Of a stretch of 64,000 bases of DNA, positions 1 through 7,720 are shown piece by piece. The stretch is from contig JBPRGH010000135.1 of NCBI GenBank assembly GCA_051418055.1, positions 35,174-99,173 on the forward strand, in the 5' to 3' direction. The notes under the pieces are model-generated. The model made no database searches and was not told where the DNA came from. It saw only the letters and a list, made by a program, of their open reading frames with translations. The position numbers were made by a program, and so were the translations under genes. Origin of the DNA: JBPRGH01 sp051418055 (lineage in GTDB: Bacteria; Bacteroidota; Bacteroidia; Cytophagales; Cyclobacteriaceae). Every line of letters begins with the position of its first letter. Positions within the stretch are counted from its first letter, which is position 1.

Positions 1-663
1 GATATTCGCAGATTGAAAACTATTTCCGCTTTAGTAACAGAAACATTGATCCCATTCAGAACAATGAACCAACAGATAGGTGAATTATCAGATGAAGTAA
101 GGTCTTTTAAATATGAAGACCTGCCCGATGAAGGGGTAATTAATTTGAAGTATACGGGAAAACGAACAGATGGTGATCTTTTAATAATTAAGGCAGTACT
201 TCAAAAGCAAGAGGATAAAAATGTTATCAGAAAGCAATTGGCTTATAAGGAAATATATCTCAGGAGGTTAGGTTTCCATTCTGATCTTAAAGTAGCTATG
301 TTATTTGCGGATCCATTTAATCAATCTGAATTTGTGGATTTAAAACGTCGGTTTCAATTTGTACCAAGCTATTCAATTCTTTTTAAATGGGGATCCAAAA
401 GCAAGAACTGGAATAAATATTTTGATTTTGGTATAGGAATAAATATTGCTACTCCCGATTTTGATCTGGATGGTATGCCAGAAATAGCTACAGGAATAAC
501 GGGTTCATTTATGCGTGATATTATTCATGCCGGTTTGAGCTTTAACTATTCAGCAGACACACCTTTTTGGTTTGTTGGCTTTAGTTTGCCCCTTGGTAGT
601 GGCAATCTGCCTTTTACAAAAGGAGCTTCTGATAATGGACTTGTGGATATACAATTGGATTGA
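1..663 (+). CDS. C-terminal part of a hypothetical protein, cut by the window edge
   Basis: The frame is open from base 1, so the true start lies outside the window and only about 220 residues are visible; the TTG at base 13 is not a convincing start. The last 100 residues alternate aromatic, glycine and polar residues in strand-like blocks (FDFGIGINIATP, HAGLSFNYS, FWFVGFSLPLG), which resembles an outer-membrane beta-barrel or a barrel-associated protein of Bacteroidota. The N-terminal visible part is charged and has no motif I recognise. No function is assigned. The gene is followed by the hairpin at 727-749, which may end its transcript. Confidence 0.6.
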   Translation, partial: DIRRLKTISALVTETLIPFRTMNQQIGELSDEVRSFKYEDLPDEGVINLKYTGKRTDGDLLIIKAVLQKQEDKNVIRKQLAYKEIYLRRLGFHSDLKVAMLFADPFNQSEFVDLKRRFQFVPSYSILFKWGSKSKNWNKYFDFGIGINIATPDFDLDGMPEIATGITGSFMRDIIHAGLSFNYSADTPFWFVGFSLPLGSGNLPFTKGASDNGLVDIQLD

Positions 664-702
664 AAAGCCATAAAAAATATAACCAAAAGTAAAACTTTAA
701 TT

Positions 703-749
703 CCCTCTAGGTGTAGCATCCCCTCTAGGTGTAGCATCCAGCTACACCT
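703..749. repeat. 18-bp tandem duplication ending in a perfect 9-bp hairpin
   Basis: An 18-base unit beginning CCCTCTAGGTGTAGCATC occurs twice head to tail (703-720, 721-738). The second copy forms a perfect hairpin with the following bases: AGGTGTAGC (727-735), loop ATCCA, GCTACACCT (741-749). A further TGTAGCT lies near 774. The hairpin could terminate the gene ending at 663, though the following T-rich run is interrupted by C. It is unrelated in sequence to the RAYT-linked palindromes just downstream. Confidence 0.6.
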
Positions 750-790
750 TTCTATCCTTTCCGTTTCCAACGCAGTGTAGCTAATCCCAT

Positions 791-982
791 CTGGCGCAAG
801 TTTTCAAGCACCGGCCTAGCGGGTAAGCGCGACTTGGGCCTGCTGGTTTTTCATGAATAAGCAGCTCCCTCCTCCCTGGCGCAAGTCTTCGCGTAAGCCT
901 GTAGGGTGAGGAGGACTTGAGCCTTTTTATAACCCTCTCTGGCAGTTCTTCACGTAAGGCTTTAGGCTAAGAAGGAACTGGC
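791..982 (+). repeat. Three REP-like imperfect palindromes upstream of the RAYT gene
   Basis: Three units at 791-840, 876-923 and 939-982 share a layout: CTGGCGCAAGT or a variant at the left, an AAGC-containing middle, and GACTTGGGCC, GACTTGAGCC or GAACTGGC at the right. Left and right arms pair imperfectly (GGCGCAAGTC with GACTTGAGCC, one G-T pair), so each unit can fold as a hairpin of about 45-50 bases. The third is more diverged and is followed by a T run, so it could also act as a terminator. Inverted copies occur after the transposase gene at 1590 and 1835. Such flanking palindromes are the normal setting of REP-associated tyrosine transposases. Confidence 0.75.
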
Positions 983-1032
983 TTTTTTCTATTATATTTA
1001 TATTTTTACTATTCAAAGCAGTTAACCAATAC

Positions 1033-1584
1033 ATGAGTGTCAAATATAAATTTCAAGACCAGGCAAAGCTTTATTTTGTCACTTTTGCTGTTGTTGAATG
1101 GGTAGATGTGTTTAGCAGAAGGATATACAGAGATATTTTTATTGAAAGCTTAAAATTTTGTCAGGAGAGAAAGGGACTGGAAATTTATAGTTGGTGTTTA
1201 ATGACAAATCATGTTCATATGATTATCGGTACAACTGATCAACCGATGCAATTTATAATCCGTGATCTGAAAAAATATACATCATCAAGGATTATCAGAG
1301 AAATTCAAAATAATCCTCAGGAAAGCAGAAAAAAGTGGATGTTATCAATTTTTAAAAATGCTGGTTTGAAAAATCCTAATAATACTATATATCAATTCTG
1401 GCGGCAGGATAACCATCCAATTGAATTAACAACAAATGAAATGATAGATCAAAAACTGGATTATATACATAATAATCCAGTGGAAGCTGGAATTGTGCAT
1501 TCACCGGAGGAATATTTATACAGTAGTGCGAAGAATTACGCTGGATTAGGAGAGTATTTGATAGAAGTTAATTTTATAGATTAG
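1033..1584 (+). CDS. REP-associated tyrosine transposase (RAYT, Y1_Tnp family)
   Basis: A 183-residue single-domain Y1 (HUH) transposase. The metal-binding HUH motif is visible as TNHVHMIIG near residues 58-66, and the C-terminal block YIHNNPVEAGIV (about residues 148-159) carries the conserved tyrosine usually taken as the DNA-cleaving nucleophile in this family. Family members bind and nick short palindromic REP sequences as single strands and are usually single-copy, domesticated genes. This one lies between three upstream and two inverted downstream palindromes, which are its likely substrates. The ATG at 1033 follows AAAGCAGTTAAC at 1015-1026, a leader nearly repeated before the second RAYT at 45272. 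The protein looks intact, so it may be active. Its 3' end is duplicated immediately downstream. Confidence 0.9.
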   Translation: MSVKYKFQDQAKLYFVTFAVVEWVDVFSRRIYRDIFIESLKFCQERKGLEIYSWCLMTNHVHMIIGTTDQPMQFIIRDLKKYTSSRIIREIQNNPQESRKKWMLSIFKNAGLKNPNNTIYQFWRQDNHPIELTTNEMIDQKLDYIHNNPVEAGIVHSPEEYLYSSAKNYAGLGEYLIEVNFID

Positions 1585-1589
1585 CAGAG

Positions 1590-1635
1590 GGCCCAAGTCA
1601 GCCCTTGCTTATCCAGCCGTAAAGACTTGCGCCAG
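1590..1635 (-). repeat. REP-like palindrome, inverted copy, just after the RAYT stop
   Basis: Starts GGCCCAAGTC (1590-1599) and ends GACTTGCGCCAG (1624-1635). Its reverse complement matches unit 791-840 arm for arm, including the central AAGC block, so the transposase gene is bracketed by palindromes in opposite orientation. Confidence 0.75.
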
Positions 1636-1638
1636 AGT

Positions 1639-1829
1639 AATTCTGGCAGCAGGATAATCATCCAATAGAATTAACAACAACTGAAATGATAGATCAAATG
1701 CTGGATTATATACATAATAATCCAGTGGAAGCTGGAATTGTGCTTTCACCGGAGGAATATTTATACAGTAGTGCGAAGAATTACGCTGGATTAGGAGAGT
1801 ATTTGATAGAAGTTAATTTTATAGATTAG
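1639..1829 (+). pseudogene. Duplicated 3' fragment of the RAYT gene
   Basis: Bases 1639-1829 repeat 1394-1584 with only a few substitutions, at an offset of 245 bases, and include the same stop codon. The fragment covers roughly the last 63 codons of the transposase, from the NHPIEL segment through YIHNNPV to the end, without the HUH motif, so it cannot encode a working enzyme. An in-frame ATG created by substitution would allow only about 40 residues. The duplicated block also carries the downstream palindrome, so the unit duplicated was gene 3' end plus REP. A few base changes show the event is not brand new. Confidence 0.85.
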
Positions 1830-1834
1830 CAGAG

Positions 1835-1879
1835 GGCTCAAGTCAGCCTTTGCTTATCAACCGTAAAGACTTGCGCCAG
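1835..1879 (-). repeat. REP-like palindrome, second inverted copy
   Basis: Starts GGCTCAAGTC (1835-1844) and ends GACTTGCGCCAG (1868-1879). It is the duplicate of the unit at 1590-1635, carried by the 245-bp tandem duplication. Confidence 0.75.
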
Positions 1880-2011
1880 GGGCATAAGTAGAGGGATACC
1901 TTTTATGCTTAATAAAATAACACTCTATATTTTCTTACAGCAATTAAATCACATACATTTCTTTTAGCATCCTGAATTCTGCAAAGGCACCTTTTAATCC
2001 TATTTTCTTTT

Positions 2012-2224
2012 CTACCTCTTCGAATTCCCCATACACCAGTAACACCGCTCATATCCCTCCTGAAAAGCCTCCTCAATGGAAGCAAAAGGTTTATCGTATC
2101 CGGCATCTATTATTTCATCAATCTGGCAATTAACTTTTTCATAATCCAAATCGTGTACTTCTTTCTTATTGGTATTACCTAAAAATGCTTCCCCATTTGT
2201 ATTGCCGGTATATCTCCGAACCAT
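2012..2224 (-). CDS. Small conserved hypothetical protein with a C-terminal CxxC
   Basis: A 70-residue protein starting MVRRYTGNTNGEAFLG and ending CYWCMGNSKR, so it carries a CxxC pair near the C terminus after a helix-like EEAFQEGYERC stretch. Its coding character (acidic middle, no low complexity) and the CYWCMGN end look like a real small protein, and I believe similar short proteins with an NTNxKEVHDL segment exist in other Bacteroidota, but I cannot check that here. A disulfide or metal site at the CxxC is possible. It has no clear operon partner. Function unknown. Confidence 0.6.
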   Translation of the reverse strand: MVRRYTGNTNGEAFLGNTNKKEVHDLDYEKVNCQIDEIIDAGYDKPFASIEEAFQEGYERCYWCMGNSKR

Positions 2225-2408
2225 AGCTTAAAAAAATCAAATTAAACCTCTAATAAGGAGAATCGGGCAATTAATAAGAATTTACCTTTCCGAGTGTACT
2301 GTTAATACTTGCCAATGGCCTTATTTTACGTACGATCAGATTTTAAACCATTTTTAAGTTCTCCTCAATTCTCAAATCCCAACTACCCATCATCCTTATC
2401 ATTTCAAT

Positions 2409-2446
2409 ACTCAGGACTCAAGACTCAAGACTCAGGACTAAAGTCT
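2409..2446. repeat. Degenerate GACTCAAGACTCAGGACT word repeat
   Basis: The words CTCAGGA, CTCAAGA, CTCAAGA and CTCAGGA follow each other with a period of about 7-10 bases just beyond the 3' end of the minus-strand gene ending at 2449. Similar but different word repeats lie at 10350, 41473 and 58560. No coding or hairpin role is evident. Confidence 0.5.
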
Positions 2447-2448
2447 AT

Positions 2449-3228
2449 TCAAACCAGGTCATCAAAATCAAACCCATACGGATTATTTATCCGCAAATTA
2501 TTATCCTGAAAATCCTTAAAATAATGTACCAGCCTCAGTTCCTCATCACTGCCTGAACAGATTAATTCTTCTTCGGAGATCATTTTATTCTCCAGCTCGT
2601 GAAAATCAATATGTTGTCTGACAAGCAGGCACCTCCCACCAATGGGATCATTAGATGATGAAACACCTGAAAATATACCCATTAATACCTGCGGCTGCTT
2701 GATCTTGCCGATCTTGTAGACATGGTGAAATGATTTTCCGATCACATCTGATCTCATAAGACAAAAGAGGCAGCCATCGATATATGTCAACTCTCCTTTA
2801 TATTCCCACCTCGGACCTTTAAGCCGTAGCAAAATGGAATTTCCGGCGCGATAAATCTTCACCGGTGATTGTAAGAGCGATGTCTTCATTGAATTTTTAC
2901 GCACATAGGAGTAATAATCACCTGTTAATGCCTGCAGCACAGGATCTATGGGTTTTTCCAGTGACTCCACAAAATCGTTAAAATTTTTAAACCCAAGATA
3001 GTGTGCGATATCATCTATTTTACTTGGGCTAAGGCTTAATTCACCGGAGTCATCCTCAGTACGCTCTGTGGCTTTTAGAAGATTCTCGTAGAGGTATTTA
3101 TGGCTCACGATTTCATTCATCTTATCACTGATCACGCCAAGGCCATAATGATCCAGTGATTCACCGGTTGATCTTGAAAGATACTCCAGCAGTGCTCTTA
3201 TTTCCGAAACTTTGAATTTTTTGGGCAT
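2449..3228 (-). CDS. Hypothetical protein, Bacteroidota-type
   Basis: A 259-residue protein if read from MPKKFKVSEIRALLEYLS at 3228, chosen because the DNA before it is T-rich and looks non-coding. The same frame stays open to an ATG at 3441 (330 residues), which is longer than expected by chance at this base composition, so a start at 3306, 3366 or 3441 is possible, or the upstream part may be a decayed coding stretch. The N-terminal half is helical (a KIDDIAHYLGFKNFNDFVESL stretch resembles a helix-turn-helix or interaction helix pair); the C-terminal half is strand-rich with conserved-looking YIDGCLFCLM. No family is recognised and the neighbours give no hint. Confidence 0.6.
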   Translation of the reverse strand: MPKKFKVSEIRALLEYLSRSTGESLDHYGLGVISDKMNEIVSHKYLYENLLKATERTEDDSGELSLSPSKIDDIAHYLGFKNFNDFVESLEKPIDPVLQALTGDYYSYVRKNSMKTSLLQSPVKIYRAGNSILLRLKGPRWEYKGELTYIDGCLFCLMRSDVIGKSFHHVYKIGKIKQPQVLMGIFSGVSSSNDPIGGRCLLVRQHIDFHELENKMISEEELICSGSDEELRLVHYFKDFQDNNLRINNPYGFDFDDLV

Positions 3229-3602
3229 ATGAAAAAAATAAATAAGCAAATCACCCGAAAATAAAGGTAAGTCGACTGCACTTACAGGTATTCTAAAGGT
3301 AAACATTCCCTTTACTAAATTCTCAGCTTTGTAATGTCTGATTGATTGATCAAACCGAAGCGCCATTCGCGAAAGCGCTTCAAAATTTTCTGACCTGAAA
3401 GGATTTGAACCTGCCTGTCTGTGGGAAGCAAAGCAGTTCATCTCCCGATTGTCAGTCTATTCCCACACCAGAAAAGCCAGGGAATTATCCGGAAAACCAT
3501 TATGGACCCAACACCGCTGAAGTCGCTTTGACCTCAGCACAGCTCCTCTATGTCTTTCCGGATCCCGCCCCGGCACATGTCAAACTTTAACTGAGAATTA
3601 AA
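3229..3602. other. Intergenic or possible 5' extension of the minus-strand gene
   Basis: About 370 bases with no gene I can support if the minus-strand gene starts at 3228. The GC-richer part near 3400-3590 is open on both strands for about 60 codons, but neither translation resembles a protein. The bases 3400-3416 include GGATTTGAACC, which looks like a tRNA T-arm read on the minus strand, but no cloverleaf can be built around it. Confidence 0.3.
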
Positions 3603-3779
3603 ATGAAAAATTTAAAATACTTTACGTTCCTTGCACTCTTTTTTGGAGCAATGACTTTTTCTTGTAATGAGGATATTATCAGTCCTGGTACGGGAGGAGA
3701 TGATGACGAAGATGATCCTGTTATTATTATAGGAGATTCAACTAGTGTATTGCCCCATCAGAACTCACACAATTATTAA
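3603..3779 (+). CDS. Small predicted lipoprotein, 58 aa
   Basis: A short ATG-started frame encoding MKNLKYFTFLALFFGAMTFSC, then a D/E-rich tail (GDDDEDDPVIIIGDS) ending LPHQNSHNY. The start is a standard lipoprotein signal: two lysines, a hydrophobic core, and a lipobox-like TFSC with Cys about residue 21, so the mature protein would be a lipid-anchored acidic peptide of under 40 residues. A strong intrinsic terminator follows 17 bases after the stop, which supports a real transcription unit. Function unknown; small acidic lipoproteins of this kind are common in Cytophagales and Flavobacteriia. Confidence 0.65.
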   Translation: MKNLKYFTFLALFFGAMTFSCNEDIISPGTGGDDDEDDPVIIIGDSTSVLPHQNSHNY

Positions 3780-3796
3780 TTTTGAAGAGATTTTTC

Positions 3797-3822
3797 AAAA
3801 ACCACCTTTGGGTGGTTTTTTT
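3797..3822 (+). terminator. Intrinsic terminator after the small lipoprotein
   Basis: AAAACCACC, loop TTT, then GGGTGGTTTT and a run of T. A compact GC stem with a U tract, 17 bases after the lipoprotein stop codon. Confidence 0.85.
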
Positions 3823-4122
3823 CTAACTTATTAAAATTCAACAGTTGTTTCTTTTTAGTGCAGAGTATATTTAAGATGAATCAAAATTAAAAACCTTCAG
3901 CCTTAATTCCATGTGATCGTCTTTTTTTATGCTTTTTATGTGAGCAAAAGATAATTAACAAGGCTTATAACTAAATCATTTTGAAGTAATTATTGGTAAT
4001 TGCACCATTAAAAAATAAATCACTAGCATTAGAACTTTTTGGATGCAATCATTAAATATTAGAAAATTTTTAATGTTGGGTTTATTCTTGTTTATCATTG
4101 CTAATTAGTATATTTAATTAGT
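3823..4122. other. AT-rich intergenic region before the sensor kinase
   Basis: Exactly 300 bases of AT-rich DNA between the terminator and the kinase start. I see no open frame, hairpin or clear TAnnTTTG element; the promoter of the kinase operon presumably lies here. Confidence 0.4.
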
Positions 4123-6015
4123 ATGATCCGTGGCATTTTTTTAATCTTAATCTTCTTTTCATTAAATGGGTTTAGCCAAGAGGCTGAAAGCCAGCTATTT
4201 ACTTTATTAAAGGATTCTGCAATATTTTCCGATAAAAAAAATAAGGCTGTCTGGTTTAGAAGAATAGGTGAGCAATATTTATTAAATAATAAAGCTGACA
4301 GTGCGAAGAAATATTTATTTAAAAGCCTCTATTATAAAGATGTACCTCAACATAATGATAAACATTTGGCAGCTACCTTAAATAATTTAGGAGTTTTATT
4401 TCATTCGTCAGAATATTTAGATAGTGCTCTTAATTACTATAATAAAGCTAAAAGAATCTATCTCAAATCACAAAACATTAAGGCCTCAGCATACGCCGAT
4501 ATTAATATAGGTATAATTTATAAAGAATTAGGAAACTATGAGATGGCTTTAGAACATTTATTTTCTGCAGAAAATATTCTATCAAAATTTGATAGGAACC
4601 GTGAATATTCTTCATGTTTAAATACAATCGCAACTATATATTATCGTCAGAATAATCTTGTAGAAGCATTAAATTATTATAAACAATCATTAACAGTTAG
4701 AGAAGAGCTAAATCTTGAAAAACAAGTTGCCTACTCATATAATAACTTAGGAATCATTTATAGAAATTTGAGTATTTATGATAGTTCACTTCTTTATTAC
4801 AATAAATCATTAAAACTTAAAGAGAAATTAAATGATATAAAAGGTATTGGTGCATCTTATAACAATATTGGAAGGGTATTAATTGATCAAAAAAAATATG
4901 ATTTGGCAGAATCCCATTTGTTGAAATCAGCTTTTTTTCGAGAAAAATCAAAAGATAAAATTGGTGAAACGGCTACATTAAATAATTTGGGTCTTCTTTA
5001 TTTTAGCTTAAATCAACCCAAAAAGGCTCTTGCCTATTTAAATGAATCGGCTTTACTTTTGGATACATTAGGCCTTCTTGAAGAACTTAAAAACAATCTC
5101 CAAATAAAATTACAGGTTTATGAATACCTAGGGCAATATAATAATGCACTCGTAGCCAGTAAAAAACTGCTGGTAGTAAAAGACAGCCTCCTTAATAAAG
5201 AAAAAGTACATGCTCTTATCGAAATGCAAACCAAGTACGAATCTGATAAAAAGATTCAGGAGATTGCTATACTGCAACAAAAGCAGCAATTGCAGCAGGC
5301 GCAAATAGACTTACGGCAAACATGGATCTGGGTGCTTTTATTATCTGTATGTTTAGTATCAGTTATACTCTTTCTCATTTATTCCAAATGGAAAAAGGAA
5401 CAGATCAATAAACGTAAGATCCAAATATTAATGCAGGAGTTACATCACCGTGTTAAGAATAACCTTCAGCTGCTATCCAGTTTATTTGGTTTACAATCCA
5501 AATCTATAATAGATAAAGTAGCTCTTGAGGCAGTAAAAAGTGGGGAAAACAGGGTGAATGCAATGGCTATTATTCATCAAAAGCTTTATACCACATCAGA
5601 AACTGCATCAGTTAATTTAAAAGAATATTTAACAGCACTTGTCGATGAACTTGCAGATAGCTTTGGTTATGATATTGAGAATGATAACATCTTTGTCAAA
5701 ATAGCCGATGTTGACATGGATGTAGATAAAGTTATATCGCTGGGCCTTATTGTCAATGAAGTAGTAAGTAATGCTTTTAAATATGCCTTTCCTAAAGTTG
5801 AGGCTCCTTATCTTCTTGTGGAGGTTGTACAAAAGCAAAATATTATCATTTTAAAGATAGCCGATAATGGCTATGGCTTTGAATCCAATGGTAAAACTGA
5901 AAAATCAATGGGCCTTAAGATAATTGAAACTTTGAGCAGGCAGTTGAGGGCTAAAACCAAGTGGATAACTAAGGGAAGTGTGACTTTCGACCTTCAAATG
6001 GCAGTCAATGATTAA
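4123..6015 (+). CDS. TPR-containing sensor histidine kinase (HisKA_2 type)
   Basis: A 630-residue membrane kinase. Residues 1-18 form a signal peptide ending NGFSQ. About eight tetratricopeptide repeats fill residues 30-330 (repeated ALNYYNKAKRIY and NNLGIIYRNL patterns), so the sensory part is periplasmic. A coiled coil rich in QQKQQLQQAQ leads to one membrane helix at about 401-421. The dimerisation/phosphoacceptor segment LHHRVKNNLQLL (His 441/442) is diagnostic of the HisKA_2/HWE-like group, followed by an ATPase domain with the N box NEVVSNAFKYAF and DNGYGF. The response regulator starts 5 bases after the stop, so the pair is co-transcribed. The stimulus is unknown; TPRs suggest a protein or peptide partner. 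Confidence 0.92.
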   Translation: MIRGIFLILIFFSLNGFSQEAESQLFTLLKDSAIFSDKKNKAVWFRRIGEQYLLNNKADSAKKYLFKSLYYKDVPQHNDKHLAATLNNLGVLFHSSEYLDSALNYYNKAKRIYLKSQNIKASAYADINIGIIYKELGNYEMALEHLFSAENILSKFDRNREYSSCLNTIATIYYRQNNLVEALNYYKQSLTVREELNLEKQVAYSYNNLGIIYRNLSIYDSSLLYYNKSLKLKEKLNDIKGIGASYNNIGRVLIDQKKYDLAESHLLKSAFFREKSKDKIGETATLNNLGLLYFSLNQPKKALAYLNESALLLDTLGLLEELKNNLQIKLQVYEYLGQYNNALVASKKLLVVKDSLLNKEKVHALIEMQTKYESDKKIQEIAILQQKQQLQQAQIDLRQTWIWVLLLSVCLVSVILFLIYSKWKKEQINKRKIQILMQELHHRVKNNLQLLSSLFGLQSKSIIDKVALEAVKSGENRVNAMAIIHQKLYTTSETASVNLKEYLTALVDELADSFGYDIENDNIFVKIADVDMDVDKVISLGLIVNEVVSNAFKYAFPKVEAPYLLVEVVQKQNIIILKIADNGYGFESNGKTEKSMGLKIIETLSRQLRAKTKWITKGSVTFDLQMAVND

Positions 6016-6020
6016 ATGTT

Positions 6021-6743
6021 ATGGATAAAATAAAAGTACTAATAGTTGAAGATGAGCTTCTCACGGCGGAGCATATAAAAGATACACTTCTGGGGCATAA
6101 TTTTGAGATTACGGATATAGTGGATTCAGGAGAAAAAGCATTACGGTCACTTGAGGATTCACCTCCTGACCTGGTACTAATGGATATAAAACTGGCTGGT
6201 TTACTGGATGGAATAACCACCACCGAAAAATTAAGGGCACAGGTAAATATACCTGTAGTTTATTTGTCAGATCTTGATGATCAGGAAACGTTTGATCGTT
6301 CTAAAGAAACCGGCCCTGCACATTTCCTGTCAAAGCCATTCAGAAAAAAAGATCTCATCCGCGCGCTGGAGCTTGCTTATTCCAATGCAGCAAAACAAAA
6401 CCACCTGCAAAGGGACAGTAAATTAAATGACCGCATTTTTATACAAACCGAGCTGCAATCTTCCGTAATGATCCCTTATGCTGAAATATTATTCCTGAAA
6501 GCAGAGCGTTCATATTGTGCTGTTGTTACTACTAAGAAAAAGTACCTTACAATCAATAATATGAAAACTGTTTTCGACAGGTTTGAAGATGATAATTTCA
6601 TAAAAGTACACAGAAGCCATATTGTAAACATCAAACATATTTCTGGTATGACCGGCAATATGCTCAGGGTTGGCGAGCATAATATTCAGATAAGTAAAAA
6701 TTTTAAAGATGATGTTCGAAAGATCATTAATCTTATAAAATAA
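6021..6743 (+). CDS. LytTR-family response regulator
   Basis: A 240-residue regulator with an N-terminal receiver domain (residues 1-120; acidic pair in VEDE, phosphoacceptor Asp55 in LVLMDIKL, conserved Lys in LSKPF) and a C-terminal LytTR DNA-binding domain (about 138-237; RIFIQTE, YAEILFLKAERSYC and FIKVHRSHIVNI are typical). LytTR regulators bind imperfect direct repeats and commonly control surface, peptide or adhesion genes. It is the cognate partner of the TPR kinase immediately upstream. The TIR protein gene follows 88 bases later in the same direction and could be a target or part of the same unit. Confidence 0.95.
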   Translation: MDKIKVLIVEDELLTAEHIKDTLLGHNFEITDIVDSGEKALRSLEDSPPDLVLMDIKLAGLLDGITTTEKLRAQVNIPVVYLSDLDDQETFDRSKETGPAHFLSKPFRKKDLIRALELAYSNAAKQNHLQRDSKLNDRIFIQTELQSSVMIPYAEILFLKAERSYCAVVTTKKKYLTINNMKTVFDRFEDDNFIKVHRSHIVNIKHISGMTGNMLRVGEHNIQISKNFKDDVRKIINLIK

Positions 6744-6831
6744 AGCATTCGCAAGCCAGAAAGCGCCAAAGGCAAAAAAGATTATCCTGCTCATCCCGAA
6801 ATTATTTAACTAAGCAAAAAAGTTAAATGCC

Positions 6832-7620
6832 ATGGTTTCGGATCAATATGAATATGATGTTTTTATCTCATACGCCATTGAAGATAAAATTAGTGTTGTA
6901 AATGAACTCGTTCATAAGCTGGAGGAAAGCGGTATTAAGGTCTGGTATGCCAGCCAGAAATTAAGGGTTGGCTATGGTGTTCAGGAAACTATTAAAGAGG
7001 GCCTAAACCGGTCCCGGCATGGGATCCTGATATTAAGCCACAATTTTTTTGCTAAAGAATGGCCAAAAAAGGAATTGCATGTCTGGTGGTCTAGGGAAGA
7101 TGCTCTGGAGAGAAAGATATTACCCGTCTGGCATAACATTACTGAAGACGAGATAAAAAGTTATGATCCGCTACTTGCTAATACCTATGGGCTTGATACT
7201 TTAAAAGGAGTGGATCATGTTGTAAGAAAACTGATAAATTCTATTATTGTCAAGCCACAGCAGGAAAATTCTGAACCTGCACCACAATTTAGAAATTACA
7301 AATTATTATTAGGCATTGGCATCTTTATTATTCTCCTGTCCCTCGGCCTTTATTTCTATCAAGCAAAAGAAACATCTGCCGATCCGGAGATTATTCAACT
7401 ACCGGATAATACCAACAATGTAAATTACATCATTGTCCTTCCACCGGAATTTGATGAAAGTGAAATATTTCAGTTGCATAATACTGGAAATGGGAATCAA
7501 ATTATTCCTGCAGATATGCAAGAGATCAATCACTTAATCAATTCTGCATCAAATCAGCGCAAATACCGGAACTCAACCAAATCCAAAAAAGGCTACTGGC
7601 TATATATACCTTCAGAATAA
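6832..7620 (+). CDS. Membrane-anchored TIR-domain protein
   Basis: A 262-residue protein: TIR domain at about 1-140 (YDVFISYAIEDK start; GIKVWYASQKLRVGYG corresponds to the BB-loop region; SHNFFAKEWPKKEL ends with Glu81, the position of the catalytic glutamate in NAD-cleaving TIR domains), one membrane helix at about 157-177 (LLGIGIFIILLSLGLYF), and an 85-residue C-terminal tail that would face the periplasm. Bacterial TIR domains act as NADases, as cyclic-nucleotide-producing defence enzymes, or as adaptors. Which applies here is not shown; no Thoeris ThsA-type effector or other defence partner is nearby. The preceding TPR kinase and LytTR genes point to a signalling setting. Confidence 0.85.
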   Translation: MVSDQYEYDVFISYAIEDKISVVNELVHKLEESGIKVWYASQKLRVGYGVQETIKEGLNRSRHGILILSHNFFAKEWPKKELHVWWSREDALERKILPVWHNITEDEIKSYDPLLANTYGLDTLKGVDHVVRKLINSIIVKPQQENSEPAPQFRNYKLLLGIGIFIILLSLGLYFYQAKETSADPEIIQLPDNTNNVNYIIVLPPEFDESEIFQLHNTGNGNQIIPADMQEINHLINSASNQRKYRNSTKSKKGYWLYIPSE

Positions 7621-7688
7621 AATACCATTCTAAAAAATCAATCTTTTTCCGCAAGTTTAGCGATAGCGTAACTTGTGGAAACAAAAAA

Positions 7689-7705
7689 GCAAGTTTTTAA
7701 CTTGC
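7689..7705 (+). terminator. Possible weak terminator after the TIR gene
   Basis: GCAAGTT, loop TTT, AACTTGC is a perfect 7-bp stem about 70 bases after the TIR stop, followed by an AT-rich stretch rather than a clean T run. A second, imperfect CAAGTT...AACTTG pair lies just before it. Confidence 0.35.
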
Positions 7706-7720
7706 CTAAAAATGATATTT

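Noticed and set aside
3229..3441. 71-codon open extension of the minus-strand hypothetical gene
   Set aside because: The added residues look non-coding next to the strong MPKKF start and the DNA is T-rich near 3230; kept only as an alternative start.
3395..3460. GGATTTGAACC and nearby bases resembling a tRNA T-arm on the minus strand
   Set aside because: No acceptor stem, D arm or anticodon stem can be paired around it, so it is probably chance.
6832..7620. Thoeris-type defence module
   Set aside because: A TIR gene alone without ThsA or another effector gene does not support a Thoeris system.
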